Assembly: GCF_030167915.1 (NCBI RefSeq)
Contig: NZ_JARGNB010000001.1
Location: forward strand, 1,426,001 to 1,490,000
DNA: 64,000 nt
Direction of reading: 5' to 3'
Source: Aquabacterium humicola
GTDB lineage: Bacteria; Pseudomonadota; Gammaproteobacteria; Burkholderiales; Burkholderiaceae_C
The translations under genes and the position numbers were made by a program. The notes beneath the pieces are model-generated. The model ran no database searches. It worked only from the letters and a program-made list of their open reading frames with translations, and was not told the DNA's origin. Each line of letters opens with the position of its first letter. The stretch's first letter is position 1. Positions 41,390-53,160 of this stretch are shown here, in pieces.

Positions 41390-42324
41390 GCCAGCAGCTC
41401 CTTGCTTGCCTGCAGCGTCGCGGGGTCGTACAGCGCGCCCGACACCATCTCGGCGTCGATGCGCTTGACCATGCCGGACAGCACCTTGCCGGGCCCGCAC
41501 TCGACCACGTGCGTGATGCCGCGCGCGCGCAGCGCCTGCATCACCTCGACCCAGCGCACCGGGCCGAAGGCCTGGCGGTAGAGCGCATCGCGGATCGCCT
41601 GCGCGTCGCTCGGCGTCGCGACATCGATGTTGTTGATCACCGGCAGCGATGGCGCGGCGAACTGCACGCCCGCCAGACGCTCGCGCAGGCGCTCGGCCGC
41701 CGGCTTCATCAGGCTGCAGTGGAAGGGTGCCGACACCGGCAGCGGCAGCGCGCGCTTGGCGCCGGCGGCCTTCAGCAGCTCGCAGGCCTTGTCGACGCCA
41801 GCCTTGGTGCCGGCGATGACCGTCTGCTTCGGATCATTGAAGTTCGCGGCCGAGACGACCTCGCCCGACTCGGCGGCCGCGCGCTGGCAGCCTTCGATCA
41901 CCGCGGAGGCATCGAGACCGAGGATCGCCGCCATCGCGCCCGCGCCGACCGGCACCGCTTCCTGCATCGCCTGTGCACGGAAGCGCACCAGCGGCAGCGC
42001 ATCGCCCAGGCTCAGCGCGCCCGCGGCAACCAGCGCGGCGTACTCGCCGAGCGAGTGGCCGGCGACTGCCGCCGGCGCGGCACCGCCTTCGGCGAGCCAT
42101 GCGCGATAACAGGCGATGCCGGCGGTGAGCATCACCGGCTGCGTATTGGTCGTCAGGTCGAGCTGTTCCTTCGGGCCGTGGGCGATCAGCGCGCCGATGT
42201 CCTGGCCCAGCGCCGTCGATGCTTCGTCGAGCGTGCCCCGCACGGCCGGATGGTGGCCCCAAGCGTCGAGCATGCCGACGGCCTGCGAGCCCTGGCCAGG
42301 AAAGACGAAAGCGAACGAACTCAT
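41386..42324 (-). CDS. fabD: Malonyl-CoA-ACP transacylase FabD
   Basis: The 312-residue enzyme transfers malonyl groups from CoA to ACP. The nucleophile is Ser91 in AGHSLGEYAAL, and the catalytic His is in PVSAPFHCSLM. FVFPGQGSQAVGML marks the N-terminus. It lies 31 bp downstream of fabH and overlaps fabG by 4 bp. Length and motifs are standard. Confidence 0.97.
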   Translation of the reverse strand: MSSFAFVFPGQGSQAVGMLDAWGHHPAVRGTLDEASTALGQDIGALIAHGPKEQLDLTTNTQPVMLTAGIACYRAWLAEGGAAPAAVAGHSLGEYAALVAAGALSLGDALPLVRFRAQAMQEAVPVGAGAMAAILGLDASAVIEGCQRAAAESGEVVSAANFNDPKQTVIAGTKAGVDKACELLKAAGAKRALPLPVSAPFHCSLMKPAAERLRERLAGVQFAAPSLPVINNIDVATPSDAQAIRDALYRQAFGPVRWVEVMQALRARGITHVVECGPGKVLSGMVKRIDAEMVSGALYDPATLQASKELLA

Positions 42325-42355
42325 CGTTGATCGGATGTGGCTGAGAAGAAGAGAC

Positions 42356-43354
42356 TCAGAAGTCGAGCAGCACCGCGCCCCAGGTGAAGCCGCCGCCGAC
42401 GCCTTCGAGCATCAGCGTATCGCCGGGCTTCACGCGGCCGCTGCGCACCGCGACGTCGAGCGCGAGCGGAATCGAGGCCGCCGAGGTGTTGCCGTGCTCG
42501 TCGACCGTGACGATCAGCTTGTCCAGCGGCAGCTTCAGCTTCCTGGCCGTGCCCTGCATGATGCGGATGTTGGCCTGGTGCGGAATCAGCCAGTCGATGT
42601 CAGCATCGCTGCGGCCGGCCTTCTCGAGCACCGCACGCGCCGCGGACTCGAGCACGCCGACGGCGAGCTTGAACACCGCCTGGCCGTCCATCTTCAGCAG
42701 CGGGTCCCCGAGCACCTGACCGCCGGACACATGGCCCGGCACGCAGAGGATGTCGACATGGCGGCCATCCGCATGCAGGTCGGTGGCCAGGATGCCGGGA
42801 CGATCACTGGCCTCGAGCACCACGGCGCCGGCACCGTCGCCGAACAGCACGCAGGTGCCCCGGTCGTTGAAGTCGAGGATGCGCGAGAAGACCTCGGCGC
42901 CGATCACCAGCGCGCGGTTCGCGGCGCCGGTCTTGATCATCGAGTCGGCGACGGTCAGCGCATAGACGAAGCCGGAGCACACGGCCTGCACGTCGAACGC
43001 GGCGCAGCCATGCACGCCGAGCTTGCGCTGCACGATGCAGGCCGTCGACGGAAACACCATGTCGGGCGTCGAGGTCGCGACCAGGATCAGGTCGATCTCC
43101 GACGCCTGGCGGCCGGCCGCTTCGAGTGCGTGGCGGGCCGCCTCGACGGCGAGGTCGCTGGCCGAGACGTCGGCCGCCGCGAAGTGGCGCGCACGGATGC
43201 CGGTGCGCGCGACGATCCATTCATCCGACGTCTCGACCCCGCGGGCAGCCAGCTCGCGGGCCAGGTCGTCGTTGCTGACGCGGCGCGGCGGCAGCAGGCT
43301 GCCGGTGCCGGTGATGCGGGAGTAGCGGGCGGGTGCGGGGGATGTGGGAGTCAT
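42356..43354 (-). CDS. fabH: 3-oxoacyl-[ACP] synthase III FabH
   Basis: The 332-residue initiating condensing enzyme joins acetyl-CoA and malonyl-ACP. The Cys-His-Asn triad is Cys126 in [12 protein letters not shown], His in [12 protein letters not shown], and Asn in [13 protein letters not shown]. About ten extra residues precede the conserved [13 protein letters not shown]. The start overlaps the plsX stop by 4 bp, the conserved plsX-fabH junction. The product begins fatty-acid synthesis for phospholipids and lipid A. Confidence 0.96.
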   Translation of the reverse strand: MTPTSPAPARYSRITGTGSLLPPRRVSNDDLARELAARGVETSDEWIVARTGIRARHFAAADVSASDLAVEAARHALEAAGRQASEIDLILVATSTPDMVFPSTACIVQRKLGVHGCAAFDVQAVCSGFVYALTVADSMIKTGAANRALVIGAEVFSRILDFNDRGTCVLFGDGAGAVVLEASDRPGILATDLHADGRHVDILCVPGHVSGGQVLGDPLLKMDGQAVFKLAVGVLESAARAVLEKAGRSDADIDWLIPHQANIRIMQGTARKLKLPLDKLIVTVDEHGNTSAASIPLALDVAVRSGRVKPGDTLMLEGVGGGFTWGAVLLDF

Positions 43355-44445
43355 GCAGCGTGGGCCGCGGCTGGTTCGTCCGGCGCGGCCGGCAGCACTG
43401 CCGGCGTGTCGCGGATGCGATCGTGCACGCGGTCGAGCAGGCGATTGCGGGCGGCATCATACGCTCGCTCCAACGCCTTGCCGAAGGCGAAGGCATCGGA
43501 CGAACCGTGCGCCTTGAAGACCAGTCCGCGCAGGCCGAGTAGCGCGCCACCGCTGTAGCGCCGGTGGTCGACGCGGTCCCGGAAGCGCTTGAGCACCGGC
43601 AGCGCCACCAGCGCCGCGACCTTGGACATCGGCGTGCGCGAGAACTCCTGCTTGATCATCTGCGTCAGCATGCCGGCCAGGCCTTCGGAGGTCTTCAGCG
43701 CCACGTTGCCGACGAAGCCGTCGCAGACGACGAGGTCGGTCGTGCCCTTGAAGATGTCGTTGCCCTCGACGTTGCCGTGGAAGTTCAGCTGCCCGGCGGC
43801 GGCGGCCGCGCGCAGCAGCTCGCCGGCCTGCTTGATGATCTCGCTGCCCTTGATGGCTTCTTCGCCGATGTTCAGCAGGCCGACGCTGGGTTCGTCCTTG
43901 CCGTCGAGTGCACTGACCAGCGCGCTGCCCATCACCGCGAACTGCAGCAGGTGTTCGGCGGTGCAGTCGACGTTCGCGCCGAGGTCCAGCACCTTGGTGA
44001 AGCCGCCGCGCGCGTTCGGCAACAACGCGGCGATCGCCGGGCGATCGATGCCGGCGAAGGTCTTCAGCACGTAGCGCGCCACCGCCATCAGCGCGCCGGT
44101 GTTGCCTGCGGACACGCAGACATCGGCTTTCGCCTGGCCTTCGTCGTCGGCCTTGAGCTGCGCGATGGCCACGCGCATCGACGAATCGCGCTTGCGGCGC
44201 AACGCGACCTCGACCGCATCGTCCATCTCGATCACTTCGCTGGCGTGCACCAGCGTGCAACGCGCCCAGCCCGCGGCGGGTCGCAGCGCTTCTTCGGTAC
44301 CGACGAGCAGCAGTTCGGCGTGGGGATGGCTGTCGAGGAAGCTGCGGCAGGCCGGCAGCGTGACGGAGGGGCCATGGTCGCCGCCCATGCAGTCGACGGC
44401 CACGCGCACGCGCTCCAGCGGTTGAAGGGACGACGTCGAGGACAC
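43351..44445 (-). CDS. plsX: Phosphate acyltransferase PlsX
   Basis: The 364-residue enzyme makes acyl-phosphate from acyl-ACP for phosphatidic acid synthesis. Motifs include [18 protein letters not shown] at the N-terminus, [17 protein letters not shown], and [14 protein letters not shown]. The C-terminal tail of about 20 residues, rich in Ala and Pro, is longer than usual. It lies downstream of rpmF in the order rpmF-plsX-fabH seen across proteobacteria, here with a 273-bp gap that holds a hairpin. Confidence 0.96.
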   Translation of the reverse strand: MSSTSSLQPLERVRVAVDCMGGDHGPSVTLPACRSFLDSHPHAELLLVGTEEALRPAAGWARCTLVHASEVIEMDDAVEVALRRKRDSSMRVAIAQLKADDEGQAKADVCVSAGNTGALMAVARYVLKTFAGIDRPAIAALLPNARGGFTKVLDLGANVDCTAEHLLQFAVMGSALVSALDGKDEPSVGLLNIGEEAIKGSEIIKQAGELLRAAAAAGQLNFHGNVEGNDIFKGTTDLVVCDGFVGNVALKTSEGLAGMLTQMIKQEFSRTPMSKVAALVALPVLKRFRDRVDHRRYSGGALLGLRGLVFKAHGSSDAFAFGKALERAYDAARNRLLDRVHDRIRDTPAVLPAAPDEPAAAHAA

Positions 44446-44601
44446 GGTGCTTATTGTGGGGCGCCCTGCCGGGCCGGTCTTGCCGGCCTGGAATCAGGCT
44501 TGCCCGGATTCAGGGAAGCGCGACGGTAGGCGAAGCGGTCGCCGGAGACAAGCGGGCCGGCCCGGCCATGCATCGCCGGACGAAGGCACCGACAACGACA
44601 A

Positions 44602-44634
44602 ATGCCCGGCCCCACGTCATGCGGAGCCGGGCAT
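44602..44634 (-). terminator. Hairpin downstream of rpmF
   Basis: On the minus strand ATGCCCGGC and GCCGGGCAT form a perfect 9-bp stem around a 15-nt loop, followed by TTTG. It lies in the 273-bp gap between rpmF and plsX, 85 bp after the rpmF stop. The weak T-run makes it a possible partial terminator or processing site that lowers plsX-fab expression relative to the ribosomal protein. Nothing else is evident in this gap. Confidence 0.5.
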
Positions 44635-44718
44635 CGTCGGCATTGAAACTTGTCGGTCGCAGCGTCGTTGCGCCACGGGGCAGCACGCGGGCGGCGTCCT
44701 GCCGGGTCCGCAGGACGA

Positions 44719-44901
44719 TCAGGCGTCCTGCTTGGTCTTCAGCACCTTGCGGCCGCGGTAGAAGCCGGTCGGGCTGATGTGGTGGCGCATGTGCACTTCG
44801 CCGGTGGTCGGCTCGATCGCGGTACCCGGGGTGACCAGGGCGTTGTGCGAGCGGTGCATGCCACGCTTGGACGGCGACTTCTTGTTCTGCTGGACGGCCA
44901 T
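44719..44901 (-). CDS. rpmF: 50S ribosomal protein L32
   Basis: The 60-residue basic protein begins [20 protein letters not shown], the invariant start of bacterial L32, and ends KVLKTKQDA. It is a large-subunit ribosomal protein. It lacks the four-Cys zinc ribbon found in some homologues. The ATG at 44901 gives the exact family N-terminus; upstream in-frame codons are not conserved. It is followed by plsX and preceded by yceD, the conserved yceD-rpmF-plsX order. Confidence 0.97.
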   Translation of the reverse strand: MAVQQNKKSPSKRGMHRSHNALVTPGTAIEPTTGEVHMRHHISPTGFYRGRKVLKTKQDA

Positions 44902-45063
44902 GGAAAACTCCTGATCGGAACCGGACGCCAGAATCGATTCGATCGATCGGCGTGCGGGTAGGTATTGCTGCGGGGATGGCTGCGACTCGACGCCTGTAGC
45001 CCATCCCGCCGGGAAAAGCCCGCGACTATACCATGGCACGGGAAATCACTACCCCAGGCGCAC

Positions 45064-45633
45064 TCAACCGCCCGAAGTCGATCGCCCCTTCTTCAGCGCC
45101 TCGAGCGCGGCGAACGGATTCGGCCGCTCCTCGATCTCGGCCTCGTCGCCTCCGGCCGGCCCCTCGTCGAACTGCAGCGGCGTCGGGCAGCGTTCATGGC
45201 GCGGCACCAACGGCAGCGCCAGCAGCAATTCGTCCTCGACCAGCTCGCGCAGGTCGAGCCAACGCGGCAGCGCCAGCACGTCGTCCTCGAGCTCGGCATC
45301 GAGCGCCTCGGCCTCGGCTTCGCCGCGCACGAAACGCAACCGGCAGTCGATCGCCAGCGGCTCCTGCATCGGCTGCAGGCAGCGCTGGCAGGTCAGCCAC
45401 ACCGGCGTGCGGGCCGACAGCTGCAGCCACAGTTCCGGTTCGCCGCCGGTGACGGGACGACGTTCGCCAGCGGCGCGCCACTCGACGTCGGCGATCGGCG
45501 TGTCCTGCGGCGGCGACTGCGAGCCCGCCAGGCGCTCGAGCGACGAACCGGGCCACTGCCCGGCCAGCTCGCCGCCTTCGGCTGCAAAGGCCGCCACATC
45601 GAGGCGCAGCGGGTCTTGGGAACGCGACTTCAT
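45064..45633 (-). CDS. yceD: YceD family protein (DUF177)
   Basis: The 189-residue protein has the DUF177 pattern with a CxxC pair: LTCQRCLQPMQEPLAID, then RWLDLRELVEDELLLALPLVPRH and a terminal Cys in ERCPTPLQ. This family lies immediately upstream of rpmF in most bacteria and is needed for normal 23S rRNA accumulation in some organisms and in plant plastids. The start at 45633 is divergent from the yceF gene, with only 38 bp between the two start codons. Confidence 0.93.
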   Translation of the reverse strand: MKSRSQDPLRLDVAAFAAEGGELAGQWPGSSLERLAGSQSPPQDTPIADVEWRAAGERRPVTGGEPELWLQLSARTPVWLTCQRCLQPMQEPLAIDCRLRFVRGEAEAEALDAELEDDVLALPRWLDLRELVEDELLLALPLVPRHERCPTPLQFDEGPAGGDEAEIEERPNPFAALEALKKGRSTSGG

Positions 45634-45671
45634 GGAGTCAGTGTACGAGCGGCCGATGGGAGAATCCCGTG

Positions 45672-46259
45672 ATGACCCTGCCGCTGATTCTCGGCTCGAC
45701 GTCGCGCTACCGGCGTGAGCTGCTCGAACGCCTGCGCCTGCCGTTCCAGTCGGTGGCGCCGCAGGTCGACGAAACGCCGCACCCCGGCGAAGCCCCGGCG
45801 GCGCTGGCCGAGCGCCTCGCGCTGGCCAAGGCGCGCGAGGTCGCCAGCCGCCATCCCGGCGCGGTGGTGATCGGCTCGGACCAGGTCGCCGAGCTCGACG
45901 GCCAGCCGATCGGCAAACCCGGCACGCATGAGCGCGCCGTCGCGCAGCTGCGGTCGATGCGGGGCCGCGCGGTCGTGTTCCACACCGCGGTCGCGGTGCT
46001 GCGGCCATCGACCGGTTTCGAGCAGGTGCAGCGGGCGCCGGTGACGGTGCGATTCCGCGCGCTCGGCGACGCCGAGATCGAGCACTACCTGCGCACCGAG
46101 CAGCCTTACGACTGCGCCGGCAGCGCGAAGTGCGAGACGCTGGGCATCGCCCTGCTCGAGGCGATCGACTCCGACGATCCGACGGCGCTGGTCGGCCTGC
46201 CGCTGATCCGCACCTGCGCGATGCTGCGCGCGGCCGGTCTCGACCCGCTTCGCGCATGA
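45672..46259 (+). CDS. yceF: Maf-family nucleotide pyrophosphatase (YceF type)
   Basis: The 195-residue Maf protein begins LPLILGSTSRYRRELLERL and contains SDQVAELDGQPIGKPG and QPYDCAGSAKCETLGIALLE, the family's substrate-binding loops. In E. coli, YceF hydrolyses m7GTP. The neighbouring yceD-rpmF supports the YceF assignment over YhdE. The ATG at 45672 follows a GTG one codon earlier. Its stop overlaps the next gene as ATGA. Confidence 0.94.
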   Translation: MTLPLILGSTSRYRRELLERLRLPFQSVAPQVDETPHPGEAPAALAERLALAKAREVASRHPGAVVIGSDQVAELDGQPIGKPGTHERAVAQLRSMRGRAVVFHTAVAVLRPSTGFEQVQRAPVTVRFRALGDAEIEHYLRTEQPYDCAGSAKCETLGIALLEAIDSDDPTALVGLPLIRTCAMLRAAGLDPLRA

Positions 46260-47014
46260 CCGCCCCGGGCCGCTTGCTGCTGGTGCCGAACACGCTTGAC
46301 CTCGGCACGGAGGCCCAAGTCGACCTGCACGAGGTGCTGCCGCAGGCGGTGATCGCCCAGGCCGCGGGCTTGAGCCACTGGGTCGCCGAGAACGCGAAGA
46401 GCACACGTGCCTTTCTCAAGCGCGTCGACCGGATCGTGCCGCTGGCGCAGCCGCTGCAGGGCATCGACATCCGCGAGCTGCCGCGGCCGCGCAAGGGCCA
46501 GGCCGACGAGGCGCCGCAGGACCTCGGACCGCTGCTGGTGCCGGCGCTTGCCGGCCACGACATCGGGCTGCTGTCCGAAGCGGGCCTGCCCGCGATCGCC
46601 GATCCCGGCGCCGCGCTGGTCGCGGCCGCCCATGCCCAGGGCCTTGTCGTGCTGCCGATGTCCGGCCCGAGCTCGCTGCTGCTGGCGCTGGCTGCGAGCG
46701 GCCTCAACGGCCAGAGCTTCGCGTTCGTGGGTTACCTGCCGGTCGAGGCGACCGAACGCGCCGCGCGCATCCGAGATCTCGACGTGCTGTCGCGCCGGCA
46801 GAACCAGACCCAGCTGGCGATCGAAACGCCCTACCGCAACGCGGCGCTGCTGGCCGCGCTGCTGCAGCACCTGCAGCCGTCAACGCGCCTGTCGATCGCC
46901 TGCGGCCTGACGCTGCCCGGTGGCTGGTGCCGGACGCTGAGCGTGCGCGCGTGGCGCGACGCGGTGCCGGTGCTGCCGGACCGCCTGCCGGCGGTCTTCA
47001 GCTGGCTCGGCTGA
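46256..47014 (+). CDS. RsmI-like SAM-dependent tetrapyrrole-methylase-fold methyltransferase
   Basis: The 252-residue protein has the RsmI/CobA fold: RLLLVPNTLDLG near the start, a segment AENAKSTRAFLKRV, then GLLSEAGLPAIADPGAALV and VVLPMSGPSSLLLALAASG. The motif ETPYRNAALL is also typical. It is a short relative of RsmI, which 2'-O-methylates C1402 of 16S rRNA, but the paralogue next to yceF is usually a distinct protein of unknown target. The start overlaps the yceF stop by 4 bp. It converges with the helicase gene. Confidence 0.9.
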   Translation: MTAPGRLLLVPNTLDLGTEAQVDLHEVLPQAVIAQAAGLSHWVAENAKSTRAFLKRVDRIVPLAQPLQGIDIRELPRPRKGQADEAPQDLGPLLVPALAGHDIGLLSEAGLPAIADPGAALVAAAHAQGLVVLPMSGPSSLLLALAASGLNGQSFAFVGYLPVEATERAARIRDLDVLSRRQNQTQLAIETPYRNAALLAALLQHLQPSTRLSIACGLTLPGGWCRTLSVRAWRDAVPVLPDRLPAVFSWLG

Positions 47015-47023
47015 AGGGCCGGC

Positions 47024-48490
47024 TCAGGTCTTCGGGCCGCCGCCGCCCAGCAGCGCGGCGACTTTGCGCTTGCCGCGGATGTTGGGCGATACCCCGCGAA
47101 CCGGTGCCGGGGCCGCGGGCGTCTTGGCCTCCCAGGCCGGTTTGACATCGTCCGCGACGGTCGGCGGCTCGTAGGGCTTGTCGAAGAACGGATCGCTCGG
47201 TGCGGTGCGCGGCGCGGCATAGCTGAAGCGCTGCGGGGCCTCGCTGCGCTCGCGCGGCCGTTCGTCTTCGTCCTCGCGGGCGCGGCGCGGCGGCCGGCGC
47301 GGCCTCTCGTCCTCGAGCTCGAAGGCCTCGATCTCGATCTTCTTCTTGATCAGCCTCTCGATGTCGCCGATCAGCCGGCCATCGTCGCGGTCGACCAGCG
47401 TCACCGCCAGGCCGGAGGCGCCGGCGCGGCCGGTGCGGCCGATGCGGTGCACGTAGTCCTCGGCGTTGAACGGCACGTCGAAGTTGAAGACCGCGGGCAG
47501 GTCCGCGATGTCGAGACCGCGCGCCGCGACGTCGGTGGCCACCAGCAGGTCGACCTCGCCGCGCTTGAACGCGGCCAGCGACTTCAGCCGCTCGTCCTGC
47601 GACTTGTCGCCGTGCAGCGCGGCGGTCTTCAGGCCATCGCGCTCGAAGGCGCGCGCCAGCCGCGCGGCGCCGAGCTTCGAGTTGACGAAGACGATGGCCT
47701 GGCCGATCTCGCGCTCGCGCAGCATCTGGCGCACGGCGCGGCGCTTGTCGTCCTCGCCGACGCTGTAGAAGCACTGCTCGACCGTCGACGCGGTGGCGTT
47801 CGGACGCGCCACCTCGACCGTCAGCGGCTCCTGCAGGTAGCTCTGCGCAAGGCGCTTGATCTCCGGCGAGAAGGTGGCCGAGAACAGCAGCGTCTGGCGC
47901 TGCTTCGGCAGGTAGGACAGGATGCGCTGCAGGTCGGGCAGGAAGCCGATGTCCAGCATGCGGTCGGCCTCGTCGAGCACCACGTACTCGACCTGGTTCA
48001 GCACGCAGTTCTTGGCCTCGATGTGGTCGAGCAGGCGGCCGGGGGTCGCGATCAGCACCTCGACGCCCCGCTTCAGCTCGGCGGTCTGCGGCTTCATGTC
48101 GATGCCGCCGAAGACGACGGTCGAGCGCAGGTCGGTGTGCTTGGCGTAGGTGCGCACGTTGTTGGCGACCTGGTCGGCGAGCTCGCGCGTCGGCGCCAGC
48201 ACCAGCGCGCGCACCGGGTGGCGGGCGGGCGACATCGATGCGTTCTCGTGGCGCAGCATCTTCTGCAGCAGCGGCAGCGTGAAGGCCGCGGTCTTGCCGG
48301 TGCCGGTCTGCGCGGCCCCCATGATGTCGCGGCCGGCCAGAACGATCGGGATCGCCTTGGCCTGGATCGGCGTCATCGCGGTGTAGCCGGAATCGGCAAC
48401 GGCCCGCAGCAGCTTGGCGTCCAGCGCCAGCGTCTCGAATTTCTGCGGGGCGGCGATCGGCTCGGCAGCGGTGATGGTGGATTCGGTCAT
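47024..48490 (-). CDS. rhlE: DEAD-box ATP-dependent RNA helicase, RhlE type
   Basis: The 488-residue helicase has the Q motif (FETLALDAKLLRAVADSGY, TPIQ), Walker A AQTGTGKTAAF, motif Ia PTRELADQV, VLDEADRMLD, SAT, and C-terminal RGLDIADLP and HRIGRTGRAG. Residues after about 380 form a basic/acidic disordered tail rich in Arg, Glu and Pro, ending VAALLGGGGPKT. It unwinds short RNA duplexes in ribosome assembly or mRNA decay. rne is also in this window, but no linkage is shown. It is divergent from rmlD over 76 bp. Confidence 0.95.
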   Translation of the reverse strand: MTESTITAAEPIAAPQKFETLALDAKLLRAVADSGYTAMTPIQAKAIPIVLAGRDIMGAAQTGTGKTAAFTLPLLQKMLRHENASMSPARHPVRALVLAPTRELADQVANNVRTYAKHTDLRSTVVFGGIDMKPQTAELKRGVEVLIATPGRLLDHIEAKNCVLNQVEYVVLDEADRMLDIGFLPDLQRILSYLPKQRQTLLFSATFSPEIKRLAQSYLQEPLTVEVARPNATASTVEQCFYSVGEDDKRRAVRQMLREREIGQAIVFVNSKLGAARLARAFERDGLKTAALHGDKSQDERLKSLAAFKRGEVDLLVATDVAARGLDIADLPAVFNFDVPFNAEDYVHRIGRTGRAGASGLAVTLVDRDDGRLIGDIERLIKKKIEIEAFELEDERPRRPPRRAREDEDERPRERSEAPQRFSYAAPRTAPSDPFFDKPYEPPTVADDVKPAWEAKTPAAPAPVRGVSPNIRGKRKVAALLGGGGPKT

Positions 48491-48566
48491 GAATCACGGA
48501 TTATCCGCCACGGACCGCTACCGCCCGCCCGCCCGGCCGAGAAGGCCTACATACAATGCCCGCCCG

Positions 48567-49472
48567 ATGAAAACGTTGCTGCTGGGCGCCGAGGGCCAGG
48601 TGGGTTGGGAGTTGCGGCGCGCGCTGGCAACGCTCGGCACGCTCGTGGTCGCCGGCCGCGCCGACGGCGCCGACCTCGCCGACCCCGATCGGCTGGCCGC
48701 CACGGTACGCGCACTGGCGCCGCAGGTGATCGTCAATGCCGCCGCCTACACCGCGGTGGACCGCGCCGAGAGCGAGGCCGCGCTGGCACAGACCATCAAC
48801 GCCGACGCGCCGGCCGCGCTGGCGCGCGTCGCGGCCGACAGCGGCGCCTGGCTGCTGCACTACAGCACCGACTACGTCTTCGACGGCAGCGGCGAGCGCC
48901 CCTGGCGCGAGGACGACGCCACGGGCCCGCTGAGCGCCTACGGCCGCAGCAAGCTCGCCGGGGAAGACGCCATCCGCGCGAGCGGCTGCCGCCACCTGAT
49001 CCTGCGCACGAGCTGGGTCCATGCCGCGCGCGGCGGCAACTTCGCCCGCACGATGTTGCGGCTGGCGGCCGAGCGCGACGAGCTGAAGGTCGTCGACGAC
49101 CAGGTCGGCGCGCCGACCGGTGCCGAGCTGCTCGCCGATCTCGGCGCCCTGACCTTGCGCGATGCGATGCGCCGGCCCGAGCTCGGCGGCACCTACCACG
49201 CCTGCGCCGCCGGCGAGACCAGCTGGTGCGGCTACGCGCGCCACGTGATCGGCTGGGCGAAGGCGCGCGGTCTCGCGCTGCGCGTGGCACCCGAAGCCGT
49301 GCAGCCGATCCCGAGCAGCGCGTACGCGGTGCCGGCGCGCCGGCCGCTGAACTCGCGCCTCGATACGCGCAAGCTGCGCGAGGCCTTCGGCGTGACGCTG
49401 CCGCCGTGGCAGCAGGGCGTCGAGCGCATGCTCGCCGAAGCCCTCAACCTGCCGCTCGCGGCCCCCGCATGA
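48567..49472 (+). CDS. rfbD: dTDP-4-dehydrorhamnose reductase RmlD
   Basis: The 301-residue short-chain dehydrogenase makes dTDP-L-rhamnose in the last step. Motifs are LLGAEGQVGWELRRAL (NAD(P) site), VNAAAYTAVDRAE, LLHYSTDYVFDGSGERPW and the YxxxK pair in SAYGRSKLAGE. A TACAAT hexamer at 48552-48557 ends only 9 bp before the ATG, which would give an almost leaderless mRNA. rmlC overlaps its stop by 4 bp. rmlA and rmlB are not in the window. Confidence 0.96.
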   Translation: MKTLLLGAEGQVGWELRRALATLGTLVVAGRADGADLADPDRLAATVRALAPQVIVNAAAYTAVDRAESEAALAQTINADAPAALARVAADSGAWLLHYSTDYVFDGSGERPWREDDATGPLSAYGRSKLAGEDAIRASGCRHLILRTSWVHAARGGNFARTMLRLAAERDELKVVDDQVGAPTGAELLADLGALTLRDAMRRPELGGTYHACAAGETSWCGYARHVIGWAKARGLALRVAPEAVQPIPSSAYAVPARRPLNSRLDTRKLREAFGVTLPPWQQGVERMLAEALNLPLAAPA

Positions 49473-50044
49473 AGCTGATCCCCTCCCCGCTGCCCGGCGT
49501 GGTGATCGTCGAACCGCAGGTGTTCGGCGATGACCGCGGCTGGTTCATGGAAAGTTTCAACCAGCGCCGGTTCGCGGAAGGCCTGGCCGAACTCGGCCTG
49601 CCGGCGCCGCGGCCCTTCGTGCAGGACAACGAATCGTTCTCTCGCCGCGGCGTGCTGCGCGGCCTGCACTACCAGCTGCCGCCGCACCCGCAGGGCAAGC
49701 TGGTGCGCGTCACCGAAGGCGCGGCATTCGACGTCGCGGTCGACATCCGCCGCGGCTCCGCTCACTTCGGGCGTTGGTTCGGCCTCGAGCTGAACGCCGA
49801 GAACAAGCGCCAGCTGTGGATCCCCGAGGGCTTCGCGCACGGCTTCGTCGCACTGGTCGACGGCACGCGTTTCCTCTACAAGACCACTGACGTCTACGCC
49901 CGGGATTGCGAACGCGCGATCGCCTGGAACGACGCGGCGCTGGCGATCGATTGGCCCGCCGGCGTCATCCAGCCGCCGCTGCCGCTGCTGGCGGCCAAGG
50001 ACGCCGCCGCGCCCGCCTTCGCGGCCGCCGAGGTCTTCGCCTGA
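49469..50044 (+). CDS. rfbC: dTDP-4-dehydrorhamnose 3,5-epimerase RmlC
   Basis: The 191-residue cupin epimerises dTDP-4-keto-6-deoxyglucose before RmlD acts. Motifs are [35 protein letters not shown] (catalytic His) and [12 protein letters not shown], with catalytic Tyr in [10 protein letters not shown]. The start overlaps the rmlD stop as ATGA. The order rmlD-rmlC without rmlBA suggests the first two steps are encoded elsewhere. The product feeds rhamnose to the surface-polysaccharide glycosyltransferases downstream. Confidence 0.96.
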   Translation: MKLIPSPLPGVVIVEPQVFGDDRGWFMESFNQRRFAEGLAELGLPAPRPFVQDNESFSRRGVLRGLHYQLPPHPQGKLVRVTEGAAFDVAVDIRRGSAHFGRWFGLELNAENKRQLWIPEGFAHGFVALVDGTRFLYKTTDVYARDCERAIAWNDAALAIDWPAGVIQPPLPLLAAKDAAAPAFAAAEVFA

Positions 50045-50067
50045 CTACCGCCCACGAGGTTCCCAAC

Positions 50068-51114
50068 TTGAGCGCTTCCAGCCCCTACGACCTTTGCTGC
50101 CAGGCCCTGCGCGCGACGCCGCGCACATGGCTGGTCACCGGCGTCGCCGGTTTCATCGGCAGCCACCTGCTGGAGACGCTGCTCGGGCTCGGCCAACGCG
50201 TGGTCGGCCTCGACAATTTCGCCACCGGCCACCGCCACAACCTCGACGACGTGCAGGCCGCGGTCGGCGCGCCCGCCTGGTCGCGCTTCACGATGGTCGA
50301 GGGCGACATCCGGCGGCTCGAGGATTGCCGCACGGCCTGCGCGGGCGTCGACCTGGTGCTGCACCAGGCGGCGCTGGGGTCGGTGCCGCGTTCGCTGGCC
50401 GACCCGATCACGACCAACGACGTGAACATCGGCGGTTTCCTGAACATGCTGGTCGCCGCGCGCGACGCGAAGGTGCAGCGCTTCGTCTACGCCGCGAGCA
50501 GCTCGACCTACGGCGACCATCCCGGCCTGCCCAAGGTGGAGCACGCCATCGGCAACCCGCTGTCGCCCTACGCGGTCACCAAGTACGTCAACGAGCTCTA
50601 CGCCGCGGTGTTCGCGCGCAGCTACGGACTGCCGTCGATCGGCCTGCGCTACTTCAACGTCTTCGGTCCGCGCCAGGACCCCGAGGGCGCCTATGCCGCG
50701 GTGGTGCCGCGCTGGGCGGCCGCGATGCTGCGCAGCGAGCCGGTCTTCATCAACGGCGACGGCCAGACCAGCCGCGATTTCTGCTTCGTCGCCAACGCCG
50801 TGCAGGCCAACCTGCTGGCCGCGACGACCGCCAATCCCCAGGCGCTGGACCAGGTCTACAACGTGGCGGTCGGCGACCAGACCACGCTGAACGAGCTGCA
50901 CGCCATGCTCGGCGAGCAGCTGTCCGCGCAGCGCCCGGACCTGCGCGTGGAGCCGCCGCAGTACCGCGACTTCCGCGCCGGCGACGTGCGCCATTCGCGC
51001 GCCGACATCGGCAAGGCGCGCGAGCGCCTGGGCTACGCCCCGACGCACGACATCCGCGCCGGCATGGGCGTGGTCGCCGCGTGGTACAGCGCGCGCCAGC
51101 CGCAACGCGTGTAG
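50068..51114 (+). CDS. wbpP: UDP-N-acetylglucosamine C4-epimerase, WbpP/TviC type
   Basis: The 348-residue extended SDR enzyme interconverts UDP-GlcNAc and UDP-GalNAc (or the uronic acids) for surface polysaccharide. It matches WbpP closely in style: [69 protein letters not shown] and [12 protein letters not shown] with the catalytic Tyr and Lys. No ATG fits. TTG at 50068, with an ACGAGG ribosome site about 8 bp upstream, gives the expected N-terminus. It follows rmlC by 23 bp. Confidence 0.92.
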   Translation: MSASSPYDLCCQALRATPRTWLVTGVAGFIGSHLLETLLGLGQRVVGLDNFATGHRHNLDDVQAAVGAPAWSRFTMVEGDIRRLEDCRTACAGVDLVLHQAALGSVPRSLADPITTNDVNIGGFLNMLVAARDAKVQRFVYAASSSTYGDHPGLPKVEHAIGNPLSPYAVTKYVNELYAAVFARSYGLPSIGLRYFNVFGPRQDPEGAYAAVVPRWAAAMLRSEPVFINGDGQTSRDFCFVANAVQANLLAATTANPQALDQVYNVAVGDQTTLNELHAMLGEQLSAQRPDLRVEPPQYRDFRAGDVRHSRADIGKARERLGYAPTHDIRAGMGVVAAWYSARQPQRV

Positions 51115-51234
51115 GACACGGACACCACTTCCATCGGATGAAGGACCGTCGCGCGCGGCGACGGTCCCTATACTCTCGCGCATCCCCCCACGACGCCTGA
51201 GGCGGCCGATGCCGTCCGCGCCCGCCAGCCGCGC

Positions 51235-53156
<1,922 letters not shown>

Positions 53157-53160
<4 letters not shown>

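Noticed and set aside
44446-44718. A possible small gene between rpmF and plsX
   Set aside because: Short frames exist on both strands but none has a ribosome site or recognisable protein; the gap is better explained by the hairpin.
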